Source of the DNA: Hypomesus transpacificus
Taxonomy: Eukaryota; Chordata; Actinopteri; Osmeriformes; Osmeridae
Assembly: GCF_021917145.1 (NCBI RefSeq)
Contig: NW_025813848.1
Location: forward strand, 38,102-102,101
Reading direction: 5' to 3'
DNA: 64,000 nucleotides
The stretch's first letter is position 1. The number at the start of each line of letters is the position of its first letter. This document shows, one piece after another, positions 44,101 to 57,000 of the stretch. A program made the position numbers and the translations under genes. Under the pieces are notes generated by a model, which saw only the letters and a list, made by a program, of their open reading frames with translations, ran no database searches and was not told where the DNA came from.

Positions 44101-44846
44101 GTAGGTTGAAGCAGTTTAAGCTGCTATCTGCTTTACAGCTTTAATCTGTCCTTAATAAGTTACTGCAGGGCATGCCGTCCCAGGACAAGTGTACTCCTGT
44201 GAGACATACAGCTCCCTCACACATGTTCAAGTCTGAGCTCCCTGCTGGTTCACCACATAAGTGCAAGTAGGTTTGGTCCATATCATCTCTACTGCCTCTC
44301 CTCATAGACTACACTGTCACTATAAAAATAATAAAGCCAGAAAGGCCCCCCCCCAAAAAAAACTAAAAAAACAATGAACCAAACAACCAATCAACTCAAC
44401 TTATCATTTACCAAGTCTGTAAATTTGTCTGAACGTTTACCTGTTTGGAGGATGTGTTCCAGCAGGTTCCTGGCGCAGTACTGTGCTACGGTGCTACCGG
44501 CGTGTCCGTCAAACACGGCAAAGTAGCCCCACTCAGCCAGCTCCCCCTCCAGATGAGGCATGCAGGTGTGGGCATCCTCCATCTGCACCCTCCAGCCCTG
44601 CATGCTGGCCAGGGCGTAGTTCACCTCCCTCTGTGACCCCCCCTCCGAGATGTGCTTCTCCAGGATGGGCCGGTCCAGGTAAGGACTGGGGTAACAATCG
44701 TCGTCCTCGAACTCGCCATCCTCGCCGCTCTGGTTGTCACGCTGCCCTCCTTTGAAGAAGAAGGTGACCATCTTTTCAGTCTCCTTGGCCAGCTGGCGGA
44801 GGAAGGAGGGCACCTCCACCGCGCTGGCGCGCCTGGCTGTCCGCAT
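40689..44846 (-). CDS. ppm1n: PP2C-family Ser/Thr phosphatase, PPM1N-like, seven coding exons
   Basis: Metal-dependent (Mg/Mn) protein phosphatase of the PPM1A/B/N group. Exons (high to low): 44846-44441, 43629-43421, 42985-42842, 42717-42499, 41543-41426, 41059-40945, 40779-40689. Phases match and give 433 residues, close to human PPM1N (430). Metal and phosphate-binding residues are all present: R86, E90 and D91 in [13 protein letters not shown]113-G114 in [21 protein letters not shown]287 in ACDGVWDV and D330-N331 in GSLDNMS. The C-terminal helical part carries [15 protein letters not shown], typical of PPM1A/B/N. The N-terminus has an acidic patch (EDGEFEDDD) ahead of the domain. The name rests on its head-to-head position with rtn2, as PPM1N and RTN2 lie in human. 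The last exon could instead splice at CCAATG|GTAGGA, so the final residues are uncertain. Confidence 0.9.
41086..41130. repeat. (GA)n tract in ppm1n intron
   Basis: About 45 bp of plus-strand GA, that is CT on the sense strand, just upstream of the acceptor of the ppm1n exon at 41059-40945. It may extend the polypyrimidine tract. Confidence 0.93.
41351..41425 (-). repeat. 38-bp tandem duplication that copies a splice donor
   Basis: Two copies of GAACACAGCAGCTGGTGCAT plus GCCCAGCATGTTC lie side by side. On the sense strand the copy next to the ppm1n exon 41543-41426 begins with the donor GTAAGAAC; the second copy begins GTAGGAAC 38 nt downstream, a weaker possible donor. Confidence 0.85.
43133..43168. 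other. perfect 16-bp inverted repeat (hairpin) in ppm1n intron
   Basis: Arms ACTTATTTCATTGCAG (43133-43148) and CTGCAATGAAATAAGT (43153-43168) are exact complements around a CCCT loop. This is the strongest hairpin I noticed in the window. It lies in the intron between exons 43629-43421 and 42985-42842. Confidence 0.9.
43295..43404. repeat. 8-bp minisatellite next to a ppm1n splice donor
   Basis: Tandem GATGGTGT units (about 12), with diverged leading copies containing TATAGTGTGATGGTGTTATG. The array ends about 16 bp from the donor of ppm1n exon 43629-43421. Confidence 0.95.
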
Positions 44847-44909
44847 GGCGATGCAGAGATGACGCTGGAGCTTCCTGCTCGGCCGGGGGGTCCTTCGCCT
44901 CCTAGAGAA

Positions 44910-45186
44910 CCTGTTAAAAATGAAACTTTATCGACAGGATCCCAAGCAATCCAAGCATTGCATCTCATGCAATAGGAAAAGTGCTTATACATTTTGTATA
45001 TTTACATACTTACTGACAACAAGTATGTTTGTATTGTGTTTTTGCTTGAGACAGTAACTCTCAGACAGAGCAAACTATAACTCCTTCCAGGCCAGAATGA
45101 AGATCGATTACATTTAACAATGAGGAAAATACTTTCTACAATAAGCCGACAATACCAATTACAACTAGAAAGAGTAAACTCACCTG
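44910..45186 (-). other. ppm1n: 5' UTR intron of ppm1n
   Basis: On the minus strand a donor GGTACAG|GTGAGTTTAC at 45185 and an acceptor TTTTTAACAG just before 44910 define an intron of 275 bp ahead of the start codon at 44846. The non-coding first exon lies upstream of 45186, rich in CCGG. No other ATG lies between 44910 and the chosen start, which has the context GCCATGC. Confidence 0.6.
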
Positions 45187-45299
45187 TACCTCCTTCTCCG
45201 GCCTTGCCTGGTCTTCAGCAGGTCCAGGACAGGCTGAGAGATCGGACACTGTTCAGCTGGAAGTTGGTTAAGATGGATACGAGTCTGTTGCAGGTGAAA

Positions 45300-47349
45300 G
45301 GTCCTTGGTCAGGGTCACTTCACACTGGTCAAAATAGAGGTGGCCATGTTGAGCCTTGTGTAAAGCCTTTTCAAGTTCATGGATTCCTTGAAATTATTTT
45401 TGTGTTGGTCAGTTGGTGCTGTCTGTCCTCCTCATCTCTTGTCTGTCTTTCTCTTTTCCTTTCTATCTCTTCCTCTATCTGTTTCTGTCTCCCTCTTCTT
45501 TCCCTCCCCCTCTCCTGTCCCTGTCCTTACCTTACATTTCAATTAGCCCATCTATTTCGGTTGACTTATCCCCTGATCACTCCAGCCCTACCACCTCGCT
45601 CTCTCTTTCCCTCCCTCCCACTTTCTCTTTCTCCCATCTCTCTACTCTCTCCCTCTATCCACCTATCCTGTCCTTTCTTTCTCTGACAGTTCCTTTGTTA
45701 TGGTACCGGTTAATCTGTAACCTTCGAGATGGGCTGGGATTAGCTGTGCCCACACCTGTGTGGATTATAAACCTGTCAGCGTCTCTGAACAGGACATGGC
45801 TATATAGGAGATCAGCAACTCTCACACATTAGTCTGGGTTTCAAAATGCGTGAACAGATCAGCTGTTTGGAACTGTCTGTACATGCAAACCCACACTGCA
45901 AATTGTGCATATACTGTTTACATGATTACTGTATAGATGGGAATACAGTAATGTCAGTTGTATGTGTGTGTATGTATATGAGTGTAGGTGTGCTTGTGTG
46001 TCTACATGTGGTGTGTTGGTGTGTGTGTGTGTGTGTATACTGTCTGTATCTTTAGGGGTTAGCCCATGTTTTCATCTTGCTGACTGTGTGTGCATGTCTT
46101 ACTGTCCCCCGTCATTACATCGTCATTCATGTTGTAATCCTGTCTGCGTGTGAGCGACAGGATAAACACATCTCCCTCTCTACAAGCGCAGCCACCTCTA
46201 ATAGGATATCTGACCATATTAGTGAAGGGTCAAACAAGACCACAGAACACAAGTTACAAAATACTCCTACTGGGACTAGGATTACAGTTAGGTTTGGGGC
46301 TAGACCTGGAGCTTGGACTCAGACTAAAGCGAGGGCTAGGGTGAGGTCTAGGTCTGGGTATAGAAATGGGACTATCAAAATCTTTGCAGGACTACAGAAA
46401 TGGGATACACCTATGTGTGTATGTGTGTGTGTGATGGGGTTATGGATGTACCAAAGTAACCAATGAAATTGCATTACACTGAGCAGGATTGCATAGACCC
46501 ACTGCATGGATTGGCTGAGGATATACAGAGGCAGGGCTTGTCAGAGTAGTCCTTCTGCCAGACCATTTGTAAGTGCAACAGCTATTCCCACCCACTCACC
46601 AAGATGCCTGTGTGTGAGAGAGAGGGAAGGGAGAGAGACAAAGAGAAATGAGGAGAGAGGGAAGGGAAAGAGAGAGAGAGAGAGAGAGAACATGTATTTT
46701 TAATGAGCTCCACCAGCAGTGCTGCTGTACAGCAGTCTTTGTTCAGACTGGAATGGAGAGGAGAGGAGCGGCGAGGAGAGGAGGGAGAGGAGGGAAGGGG
46801 ATGGAGAGTCTTTGGCAGAGACTGACAGGGAAGCGCATATGACAGACAGAGACAGGCTCCTCACAGATGGATGCACAAAATAGCAACATCACTCATGAAG
46901 GGGTGCATTAGTATGCATGCACACACACACACACTTGCACATAAACATGGACTAATACATACAGCAAACACCCATAAACACCCATATTTACACACACACA
47001 GACACACACACACACACGTGTACATGTGCCCACACATACGCCTCTGGCTCTGCGTTATGAGGCTCTCCTGCAGCCACTGTGATCAGAGAGCGAGAGAGAG
47101 CTGAGGAGGGATGGAGAACGAGAGAGGGAGAGAGGGAGGGGCCTCTGAACCAGGGAGAGGAAAGGGGAGGGAGCAAAAAGGCAGAGGAGGAGAGAAACAG
47201 CATCTGCGTGAAGAACGAGGGAGGGAGGGAGAGCACACAAGGGAGCCAGAGAGAGGGAGAGAGCAGGAGAGAGAGATCCAGAGGTGGACTGTTCTGGTAG
47301 GAGAAGGGGTCTTCCAGACTGGACAGGCCCAGAGGTGCCTGGATGGAGC
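45300..47349. promoter_or_regulatory. shared upstream region of divergent ppm1n and rtn2
   Basis: About 2 kb separates the inferred ppm1n first exon from the rtn2 start codon, so both promoters must lie here. I see CT-rich, (GT)n and GA-rich low-complexity sequence, but no convincing TATA box or CpG island. A cluster of GA-rich sequence at 47081-47290 directly precedes the rtn2 ATG and is probably 5' UTR or promoter. Confidence 0.45.
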
Positions 47350-50300
47350 ATGGGCCAGGTTCTAGGATTCTCCAACTGCAGTGAGTCTGTCGGCTTTCCC
47401 TCTGCATGTTTATCTGCCCGTTTGTGAATAAATGTGCTGCATTTCTCTCCATCTGTTCTTCTCTCCCTTCATCTCTTTCTCAGCTTCCCTCCCTCCATCT
47501 CTCTTCTGTCTCTTCCGGTGATAAACCCATGGTTATAGAGAGACCCACCTTGTTATTGTCTGTACTGCTGTGGAGTCATACTGCAGATGTGTGTGTGTGT
47601 GTGTGTGTGTGTGAGTTTCTGTGTTGTCTTAAGCATGGAGGTAACACCAGTGTTTGTGTGTGTGTATGTATATCAAAGATAGAGACAAAATAGAAAGAAA
47701 GAGAGAAGGATAAAGAGGATGTTAAAGGTTTGAATTGGTTGTGACTGTGTGCTTTCATCATTCACCCCCCTGACAACATAGTCTACCTAGAACCCTTAAT
47801 CCATACAGGCTGTAGACCTATAGTTTGTTTATTGTGTGTATGTGTGTGTGTGTTGATGCGGGTTTGCTCCTCTAATTTAAAGTGGTTGATTTATAGTCTG
47901 ATTTCAGGCCAGCTAATGTTGTTAATGCCCCCATCCCCCCATCCCCTCTGCCAGCACCACACAGTTCTGTACTGTAGTCCAGGGCTGCATGCTAGCTAGT
48001 TGTTAGCATAAAGACAGCATTAGCTTTACATTAGTTAGCTAGCTGTTAGCTTGGAGATCAAATATCTAAGCTATTAATTAGCTTGCTAGCTGTTGGCCTA
48101 GAGGCAGCATACATCAGTTAGTAGCTAGCTGTTAGCATTAAAACAGCATTGTGTCTGTACCCTCAAACATAAGATTGGATTTCATTTTATTAAACATAAT
48201 GTCCCATGGGAAAATGGGAGAGCAACATTTGTCTTTGTAGATTCCCTTGTACTTGCATGCATGATGTGTTCTATCCTTCTTTCAATTAGTAATGTTTCCT
48301 CACCAACCTTAGATGTATTTCATATTGACAGGGTGGCTTTGGATATAATGGACATAATGATAATGTTATCTCTTTGGGCTCATTTGCAAATAGACGTTGG
48401 CTGTGAACTTCTAGAAAGGACAGAGATACACAGGACACTGTCTGCAGCTTCATGTTCAACAATAGAAAACTGTCAATGTGACAATGTTCTTCTTGCAACA
48501 TGCTCCTTTCCTATGTCTTACTCTCTTTTTCTCACACAGAGGAATTAGGTTCTGTCAACTCCACCCCCGACTCCACCCCTCCCTGCACAGACGGTAGGAG
48601 CGCACCACACTGCACATCAAATGCACCCAATCTCATTCAGCATACTGTTGTAAATAAAACATTCATGTATTCGGAAATAGACTTGCTCAGACACAGAACC
48701 ACTTAAACTTCCACTGCCAGAACCACGTGGAGTTGGTCCACAGGTGTGTGTGTGTTCCCCTCCTCTGAAACCGACTTCTGAGTGTTTATTGCGGTGATGT
48801 ATACAGCCTGACAAAGGGAGCCCTGCCTTTGTCTGTAGCTCTTTTGTTCAGAGGCTGGTTACCTCTTTCCCTTTATCTTCAGCTCTGTGTCATCACAGGA
48901 GTATGCAAATGAGCAGGGCTCTGATGTCAAACACGACACAACAGGAGATGTTTTTAACATGAGTAGCACATTCTCTTTTCATGAATTAGGAATGTTTTGC
49001 AAATGATTAGTGACACGTTTCCAGATTGTGTTTGAAAGGTGCTGTTGTTTGCTGGAGTTGTGAAACGTGCATCCAAGTGAAAGGTGAAAGGTTGTGCGTG
49101 TGTTCCGCAGGCGGGAATGAGGAGTCTGAGCTGTATGAGCTGCAGACGGCCCACGACTGGTCTGAGGAAGAGGAGCGTGACAGAGGAGGGGAGGATGAAG
49201 ATTATGATGACGACGGTGATCTGGCGTCTTCCCCATCGATATGGGGGACGCCTCACCAGCACTCCTTCGAGCTCACCTTCTCCTACATCGCCATCGCTGA
49301 GGCCGAGGCCGTGGGCGCCACGCGACACCACCGCGAAGGCTCGGGACGCCGCAGGGGCGGGGCTAGGCTAGGCCGCACCCCCCTCGTGCGCACGGATACC
49401 TTGGAGACCCTCCTCCCTCTGGACTCCCCCGATGTGGAGTGGGACCCCCACGCCTTCCTTACCCTCGAGGAGGCAGAGGAGGGGGCGAGGAGGAGGAGGG
49501 AGGAGGAGGAGGAGGAGAGTGAGAGGAGGGAGAGACTGGCTGAGTCAGAAGCAGGGCCGAGGCAGTCCTCTCTCCTGGATGGAGATCTGGAGGCTCTGGA
49601 GAGGAACGTCACGCTGGGACGAGAGAGGGGGAGGAGGGAGTCTCCCCAGCATCACCATGGTGAGGGGGAAGAGGGGAGGAGGAGAGGATGGGGGGGCGAG
49701 GGGGAGAGGGGAAGAGAAAGAAAGGGGCTAGGCAGGGGAAGGGTGAGGAGGAGACGCTTGGGCATCCAGTGGGAGAGGAGGAAGAGGGGAGGGAGACGGG
49801 AAGATGAGAGCAAAGAGAGGAGAAGGTTGGATGTACAGTGTGAGGTATTTAGAGAAGTGGAAAGTATTTAGTTCATGACTTCATATCTTCCTCCTCTGTG
49901 GACCCACATGTTGACAAGTCCTTGAAAGGATCCTGACACATAAATATGAGCTAATACTGTCTGGGCATCTGTGTGTGTATTAGTAGGGTAAAACTGACAA
50001 CCCGTTGCTTAATCAGATCAGATAAATTCTGATAAATAAGCCTAATTTCTTTGGCCGAGAGGTAGAATCTGCAATGAAACTATCGTTCAGTTTATCGGAC
50101 ACAGATTCAACTAAAATTAGAACTGTACTTTACTGTATGATCTTGTCACGATGATGTCACTTCCTCCTGTCCCGTCCCCCACCAGCAACACAGCCCCCTG
50201 AGTTACTGGAGACCCTCGTCACCGTGGATGCCACTATCATGCTGCTAACACCCATCCGTCCAGGAGGCGGGGCCAGCAGCATTGTTTCATCCACATCCTC

Positions 50301-53300
50301 TGCCCCTATTGGTCACACTCAGGAACTGCTGGTCAGCGAACAGTGGTTCTCGGCTCTTAGCCTATCAGAGGGCCCCACGATATGCGCCCATATAGCAGGT
50401 ATGGAAGTGCCGGGCTCACAAATTGATCATTTTTACATTGTGACGTGATTGTTTTCTAATCTGCTAATCTGTCCTGAGACTAGTGCTCTTCGGAGCCTGT
50501 GTTTTAACGCAGACCAGTGAAAGAAGTTGTGTTCCCCTTTTCTGGCCCCTGTCTACAGTGTGACCTCCAGTCCTATGTCCCCATACATTCCTCATGTCCT
50601 CTGCATGTTTCTAATGGTGCAGAGCGCTCTAATCAATCCTTCAATCGATTGATTCGTCAGAGAATCAAGGCTAGATCAGGTTCCCCTCCGTCCAGGAATA
50701 GAATATTTCTTTGGAAGACCAGCCTGAGTGTTCCGTTTCATCTCCATGACAACCTTCCCTCTTAGGATTTCTGAGACCATGGATGATAATTACAAGGAAG
50801 TAATTCCTGTCTGTCTTTCTGTCTGATGCAGAAAGAGAGAGTGAGGAAGGATGTGGGAAAGGAAGACAGACGAAGGGTTGGGAAGAGATAGATTTTATCA
50901 TCCCTGTTCAATGCAATCCAACTAAACCCTGTAGTTTTATTATAGAGGGTGAGGGTCTACATTCTCTCTCTCTGCTATCTCTCTCTGCTATCTCTCTCTG
51001 CTATCTCTCTCTCTGCTGTCTCTCTCTGCTATCTCTCTCTGCTATCTCTCTCTCTGCTATCTCTCTCTCTGCTATCTCTCTCTGCTATCTCTCTCTCTGC
51101 TATCTCTCTCTCTGCTATCTCTCTCTCTGCTATCTCTCTCTGCTATCTCTCTCTCTGCTATCTCTCTCTCTGCTATCTCTCTCTCTGCTTTCTCTCTCTC
51201 TGCTATCTCTCTCTGCTGTCTCTCTCTGCTATCTCTCTCTGCTATCTCTCTCTGCTATCTCTCTCTGCTATCTCTCTCTGCTGTATCTCTCTGCTATCTC
51301 TCTATGCTATCTCTCTCTCTGCTGTCTCTCTCTGCTATCTCTCTCTCTGCTATCTCTCTCTGCTATCTCTCTCTGCTGTCTCTCTCTGCTATCTCTCTCT
51401 GCTATCTCTCTCTCTGCTATCTCTCTCTGCTATCTCTCTCTGCTGTATCTCTCTGCTATCTCTCTCTGCTATCTCTCTCTCTGCTATCTCTCTCTGCTAT
51501 CTCTCTCTCTGCTATCTCTCTCTGCTATCTCTCTCTCTGCTATCTCTCTCTGCTATCTCTCACCACTTTCTCTGCTCTCTTTCTCTTATCTCTTTTCCTT
51601 TTTCTTTTTCTCTCTCTCCCCCAGTCTCTCAGTCTTTTACTTTCTCTCTCCATTCTCTTTCCCTCTCTGTCCGTCTTTTCTACTCCCCCTCTCCACACAC
51701 ACATCTATCTCTCCCCCTCTACCCCCCCCGGCCCCTCCCTGGAACATGATTCATTGGTGACCACTCTGTTGACATGTTGTCCTGGTTCTATGTATCCCCT
51801 GTAAAACAAACCATCCAGTTAATGCAGTAGAATGTTCAATGACATTCATATTTAACTCGTTAATATTCTGTCTGTCTGTGTCTGTCTGTCTGTGTCTGTC
51901 TATATCAGTAAATTAATAAGAGTCTTGAGGGGGCCGGGCTCTACCAGGGTATTTTTGGCCAGCAGAGTCCCAACGAGGATTGCTGACGGAGCGGGTATGG
52001 GGCAGGCAGGGGGTGTTGGGGAGGCAGGGTGAGTCCAAAAACAGCTTTGAGGACAGAGCTGAGAGAGCAAGAGAGATAGAGGGGAAGAGAGAGGCGAGTC
52101 GACGGTGGAACAACCAAAATGGCCAGCAAAGGTGAGGCATCGGGGTTAAAGATAAAAGGGGATCGTTGACAGGCTTTGACATGAGGAGAGGAATGTCTGT
52201 ATGAGATTACAGAGAGACACGACACGTAGCAGCCAGGGGGATGAAGTGTAGAGGTGTCTGGTCATTGATTACAGTAAGATACGGTTGAGTTACAGAGGCA
52301 CGCAGGCAGGCAGATGGGCAGTCAGACAGACAGGTAGAAAGATGGACAGGCGGTCAGGGAGAGAGACAGACAGACAAAAAGGCAGGCAGGCAGGCAGGTA
52401 GACATACAGGCACACAGACAGGCTGGGTATAGTTACTGAGATCGCTAGGCTATGAAGAGGCGTAGCTACATTTAGGAACTGTGTGTGTGGACATTCAGCT
52501 GAGGTCTTGAGGAGGGGTTTGAGGCTGGCCGCCCCCACAGAGTGGCTGACCAGGAGGGGACAGCGTGCTTGAACCGTGCCCAGAGGAGATTTCAAAGATC
52601 CTGTTTGACCGGTTGATTCACTGGGAAGTTTGAGATCACTGCAACGATCGAACAAATAGAGGTGTGTGTGTGGTCACCGAGAGGACTGCTAACAGAAAGG
52701 CTTTGTTTGTGTGTGTGTGTTCTGTGAGTTCTGTGAGCTTGGGATGTTAAATGTTTTTAGTGCCGATGGTTCATGCCAATGGTTGGTTTGTTTGTATGTC
52801 ATTCATTCATTCATGCAGTCCATTGTATGTATGTATGTATGTATGTATGTATATATGTGTGTGTGTGTGTGTATGTGTGGGGGGGTCTTTGCCATTTAGG
52901 AGTTGGAGTGCATTTAAAGGGTGTATTTTAGACTTGACTGGTCTTGCCTATTTGACAGTGTCTGTACTATTCTCAGAGTGTTGTCTTTTCATTAGGATTC
53001 ATTATCCTCAACAGAATATCAAGCCATATACTTTGAGCTGTGAATACAACCGCCACAACTGTAGCTTTACCATTATCTTAATCTTGAATAGTCTGCCTGG
53101 TTTTTCCAAGCCAGTAAGGTTTCCAGGGTGCTGTGATTCATCTTTGCTTTGGCACTTTTGAAGTACTTCCCTGGGGTTTGTTGGGGCAACATGCAATACT
53201 TAAACATGCAGTACTTAAATCAAGTGCACCTCATGTATATGTCAGTAGCTTTGAACAGCCAGGAATTTACAATTTGTCTCAAACAAACACACACACACAC

Positions 53301-53963
53301 ACACAGCTTGGAGTATGAGTGACGACAACACCAAACCAGCCAGCCAGTCAGTTTGTTACAGCCTGTTGCTGTCTGTTACAGTAGCTGCACCTGTCCTGAC
53401 AAGGAACAGGTGTGCTCCAGGAGCATTGTGGGTAATCTTAGTGTGTGGTCATGTTCAAATATAGACCACCTGTTTGTAAGAGTGTGTCAGTTTGGCCTGT
53501 TCTCAGGCTGGGCCTGGCACACTGACAGACAGATGTGGTAGACTGATCTCCAGGCTAGCATAGCTATACCAGTGCTAAGTGCAGTGTGAGGCCTTGTATT
53601 ACTGTAGCCTTTGTTGATAAATGCCTTTCATGCCTTGCTATTCCTGAATTGTGTTTTGATATACAGACTAGAGCTGTGAGTTTGTGCTAAGGTAGGATAC
53701 CATGTAGAGTAAAGCCGAGACTACTTTTAATAAATGTTATGTAGAGAAGGAGCAAGACAAGGAACGTTGAGGTCCAAGCCAGAATAGAAGGTTCTGGTCC
53801 TATTCTACTGTTTCTATTGAGGGAAGTTTCATTTTGACGGGGGGGGGGGGGGGGCTGGTAGCCACGGCTCCTGTTGCTGGGTGATAGGGTGTGGATAGGG
53901 GGCAGGGCAGGGCTAGCTTGAAGACTGTCAGCAGGTGCTGCCAGTTCCTTTTCTCTTCTCTGC

Positions 53964-54032
<69 letters not shown>

Positions 54033-54038
54033 CTCCCT

Positions 54039-54077
<39 letters not shown>

Positions 54078-57000
54078 TTCATCTCTTCCTTCTCTTCTTG
54101 TCTCTCCCACCCCACATGGGCTAAATGCAGCTCCAGCCCTGGCCTTTCTCTTGCTGGGGATCCTGCTAGCCTTTTCTGTACCTGATGCAGAGTGGCAGAG
54201 ACAGAATCAGGAGAGGCAGAGGCAGAAGAGTAGGCACAGGCAGAGATAGAGGCAGGGATAGATAACTTAAAGAAGGGGAAGCTGAGACCGAGGCAGAGGC
54301 AGACAGGGCCAGAGGCAGGAGGGGAAGAGGTTGCCAGGGGCTGAACATGGCGTGGGTGGTTGACGTCTTGAAAGTAAAGACAGGCTCCACCTCTGTTCTG
54401 CTATCTTCAGCACCGTACAAAAATAACCCAGCTCCTCTCCTCCTCTGCTGCAGCAGCTCCAGCCATCCCATGTGTTCTATACAGTCGCAATCCACATCCC
54501 TAAACGTGTCTTTTGTCCTTGTTTCTCATCCATCTCTGTCAACCTTTGTCCTTCTCACACCTGTATCCCTTCGGTCTTTTCATCCTTGCCTTCTCCTCTC
54601 CCCCTCTTGAACATCTCTCCTCGTCCTGTCATCCTCTTCTCCCCAGTGATGGACCTGATCTACTGGAAGGACACGGAGCGCACAGGCATGGTGTTCACAG
54701 GTCTGGTGGTGGGCCTGCTGTCCCTGTTCCAGCTCAGCCTGATCACCGTGGTGTCTTCCCTGTCCCTGGCCGCCATGTGTTTCACCATCTCCGTACGCCT
54801 CTACTACAAAGTGCTGAGTCTCATCAACGTTGGCGACGGCAAGCATCCCTTCAAGTAAGGCTCTGACCCCACCCACAGGTGGTCATGCTGTTTTGGAATA
54901 GATGAGTTGCACCTCATGTACTTTGTGATGTAAATCAAGTGCACCCAGAAGTGGACAGATTTTCAGCTCCTGCTTTTTCTTTCTGTTCTATCTCTTCCTC
55001 TCGTCATAATTCCCTTCCCTCTCTTCCTGCCTCCTCCTCTCCTCTCTCTTTCTCCACTCATCCCCTCTTTCTCTGCCCTCCCTTCTCTCCTTTCTTTTCA
55101 CCTTCTCTCTCTTCCTACCCCCACCCTTATCTTTGCCCCCAAGGGCCTACCTGGACATGGACATATCTCTGTCGGGGGAGCAGGCTGACCAGTACATGCA
55201 GAGAGCCATTGTGCTGGCGGTCTCTGCCGTCAACACCCTCAAAGGGCTCATCTGTGTCGGCAGCTTCTTTGACTCCCTCAAGGTGAGACATCCACCTGGG
55301 GATTGGCCAGAGAGAGAGAGAGAAAGAGAGAGACTCGGGGTCCCTCTCCTTTTGTCTCTTTCTTTCTCTCTTTCTTTCTCTCTTCCTCTTTCTCTTCCTC
55401 CCCATCTCTCTCGGTTGTCTCCCATTCATTTTCTTTTTCTGTCCCCTCTGTTATTTCGGTCTCTCCCCAGTCTCTGGAACCTTCTTCAACCTCTGTGTTT
55501 ACAGGAGCTTGTCTTGTCACAAACCATCAGCATCACCTTTAAACACTCCTCGCTCTGCCCTCTCGCTCGCCCCCACTCTTTCATTAGCGTAGACATCCCT
55601 CTTCTCCTTTCCCTCCCTCGTTCACTCAGCCAGACAGTATGGTTGCCAGCTCAGAGAGGAGAAAGGCTATGCCGGGGGCATTCCACCCCTTGATTATCTC
55701 TCTCTTCTGCTCTTTCTACCTCTCCCTTTCTCTCTATCTCTCTTTTTTATCTCCCTCCCTCACTCTCCCTCTTCCTCTCCATTGCTCCCTGTTATTTTAT
55801 GCTTCTCCAACTCCCCTCTCTCCCTTTCTCTTTGCAGTGCAGACATCCCTCTTCCTCTCTTCTCTTCTCCTCTCCTCCTCTGTCCACCTCTCTTTCTCTC
55901 TGATGAGAAAGGCCAGGACACCGCCCCCTGTTGTTATACCCACAATTCACTGCAGCATAACTCATTATCATAACAACCATGTTATTCTGCGTGCGTCCTC
56001 AAATGAGATATCTCCTTAGATGTGCATCGTGCAGCTCTTATCCATGATATTAGTAGCATCCATATTTTAGGCTCCTATTATTTTTTAGGTTCTCCTCTGT
56101 GTCAGGCTTTCTGTACTGCTCTGTATTCTGGACAGAGTTTTTCCCCTGGTTCTTCCATGCCTTCTATCTTGGGTTCTATCTGACATACGTTCTGTTCTGG
56201 ATCATCCCTTGGCTTGTGGGTTCTCCCCTTGGTTCTGTCCTGGGGTCTGTCCTGACTTTTGTCCTGGGTTCTATCCTGGCTTTTTCCTGCTGTGGGTCTG
56301 CTGTGGGTCTGCTGTGGGTCTGCTGTGGGTCTGCTGTGGGTCTACTGTGGGTCTGCTGTGGATCTGCTGTGGATCTGCTGTGGGTCTGCTGTGGGTCTGC
56401 TGTGGGTCTGATGTGGGTCTGCTGTGGGTCTGCTGTGGGTCTGCAGTGGATCTGCTGTGGGTCTACTGTGGGTCTGATGTGGGTCTGCTGTGGGTCTGCT
56501 GTGGGTCTGCTGTGGGTCTGCTGTGAGCGTGAGGACCCGATGTCCTCGTGTATTTCTGTCCTCAGAGCCCATGTCCCTTCTGACATACCACAGAAGCACG
56601 TTGCCACGGTAATACTAGATGTTCTGCACAGTTTAGACCTTCTGACTGATCCTGACAAACCCCATGCCCCCCTCTCTCCAGAAAAGTTACACCTAAAGCT
56701 GCAATGTTGTTAACTGTAACTTATGATACTTCATAATGGATTTATGTCCAGGAAGTTGAAAAGATGATTATTCACAAGACGGTAGTAGAGACAGAGTAGG
56801 AGGTATGTGAATTGTAGAATGTAACAGAGCTGGAATGTGATTAATCTGTGCAATGAATCTAGATATCATCCACTTCCACAGTCAAACAACTCACATGACA
56901 AGGCTTCAGGAGCTTAGTCTAAACCTTTAGGGAACGTGTTAAGAATCTAAATAGACTGGGGTGGCCTACTTGTTTTCAGTATAACAGACACTGATACACA

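Noticed and set aside
50949..51749. 266-codon Ser/Leu/Cys/Tyr-rich frame
   Set aside because: Translation of the CTATCTCTCTCTG array inside an rtn2 intron.
54133..54250. Hydrophobic frame (ALAFLLLGILLAF) as an extra rtn2 exon
   Set aside because: It would have to end in phase 1 to join exon 54647; its apparent donor is phase 0, and exon 50186-50398 joins 54647 directly in phase.
54349..54385. Alternative short-isoform start exon of rtn2 (MAWVVDVLK)
   Set aside because: The best donor (AAA|GTAAAG) is phase 0 and would create an immediate stop with the phase-1 acceptor at 54647.
56099..56713. 204-codon Cys/Trp/Gly-rich frame resembling a membrane protein
   Set aside because: The 11-bp repeat generates an 11-residue periodic pseudo-protein; it lies in an rtn2 intron.
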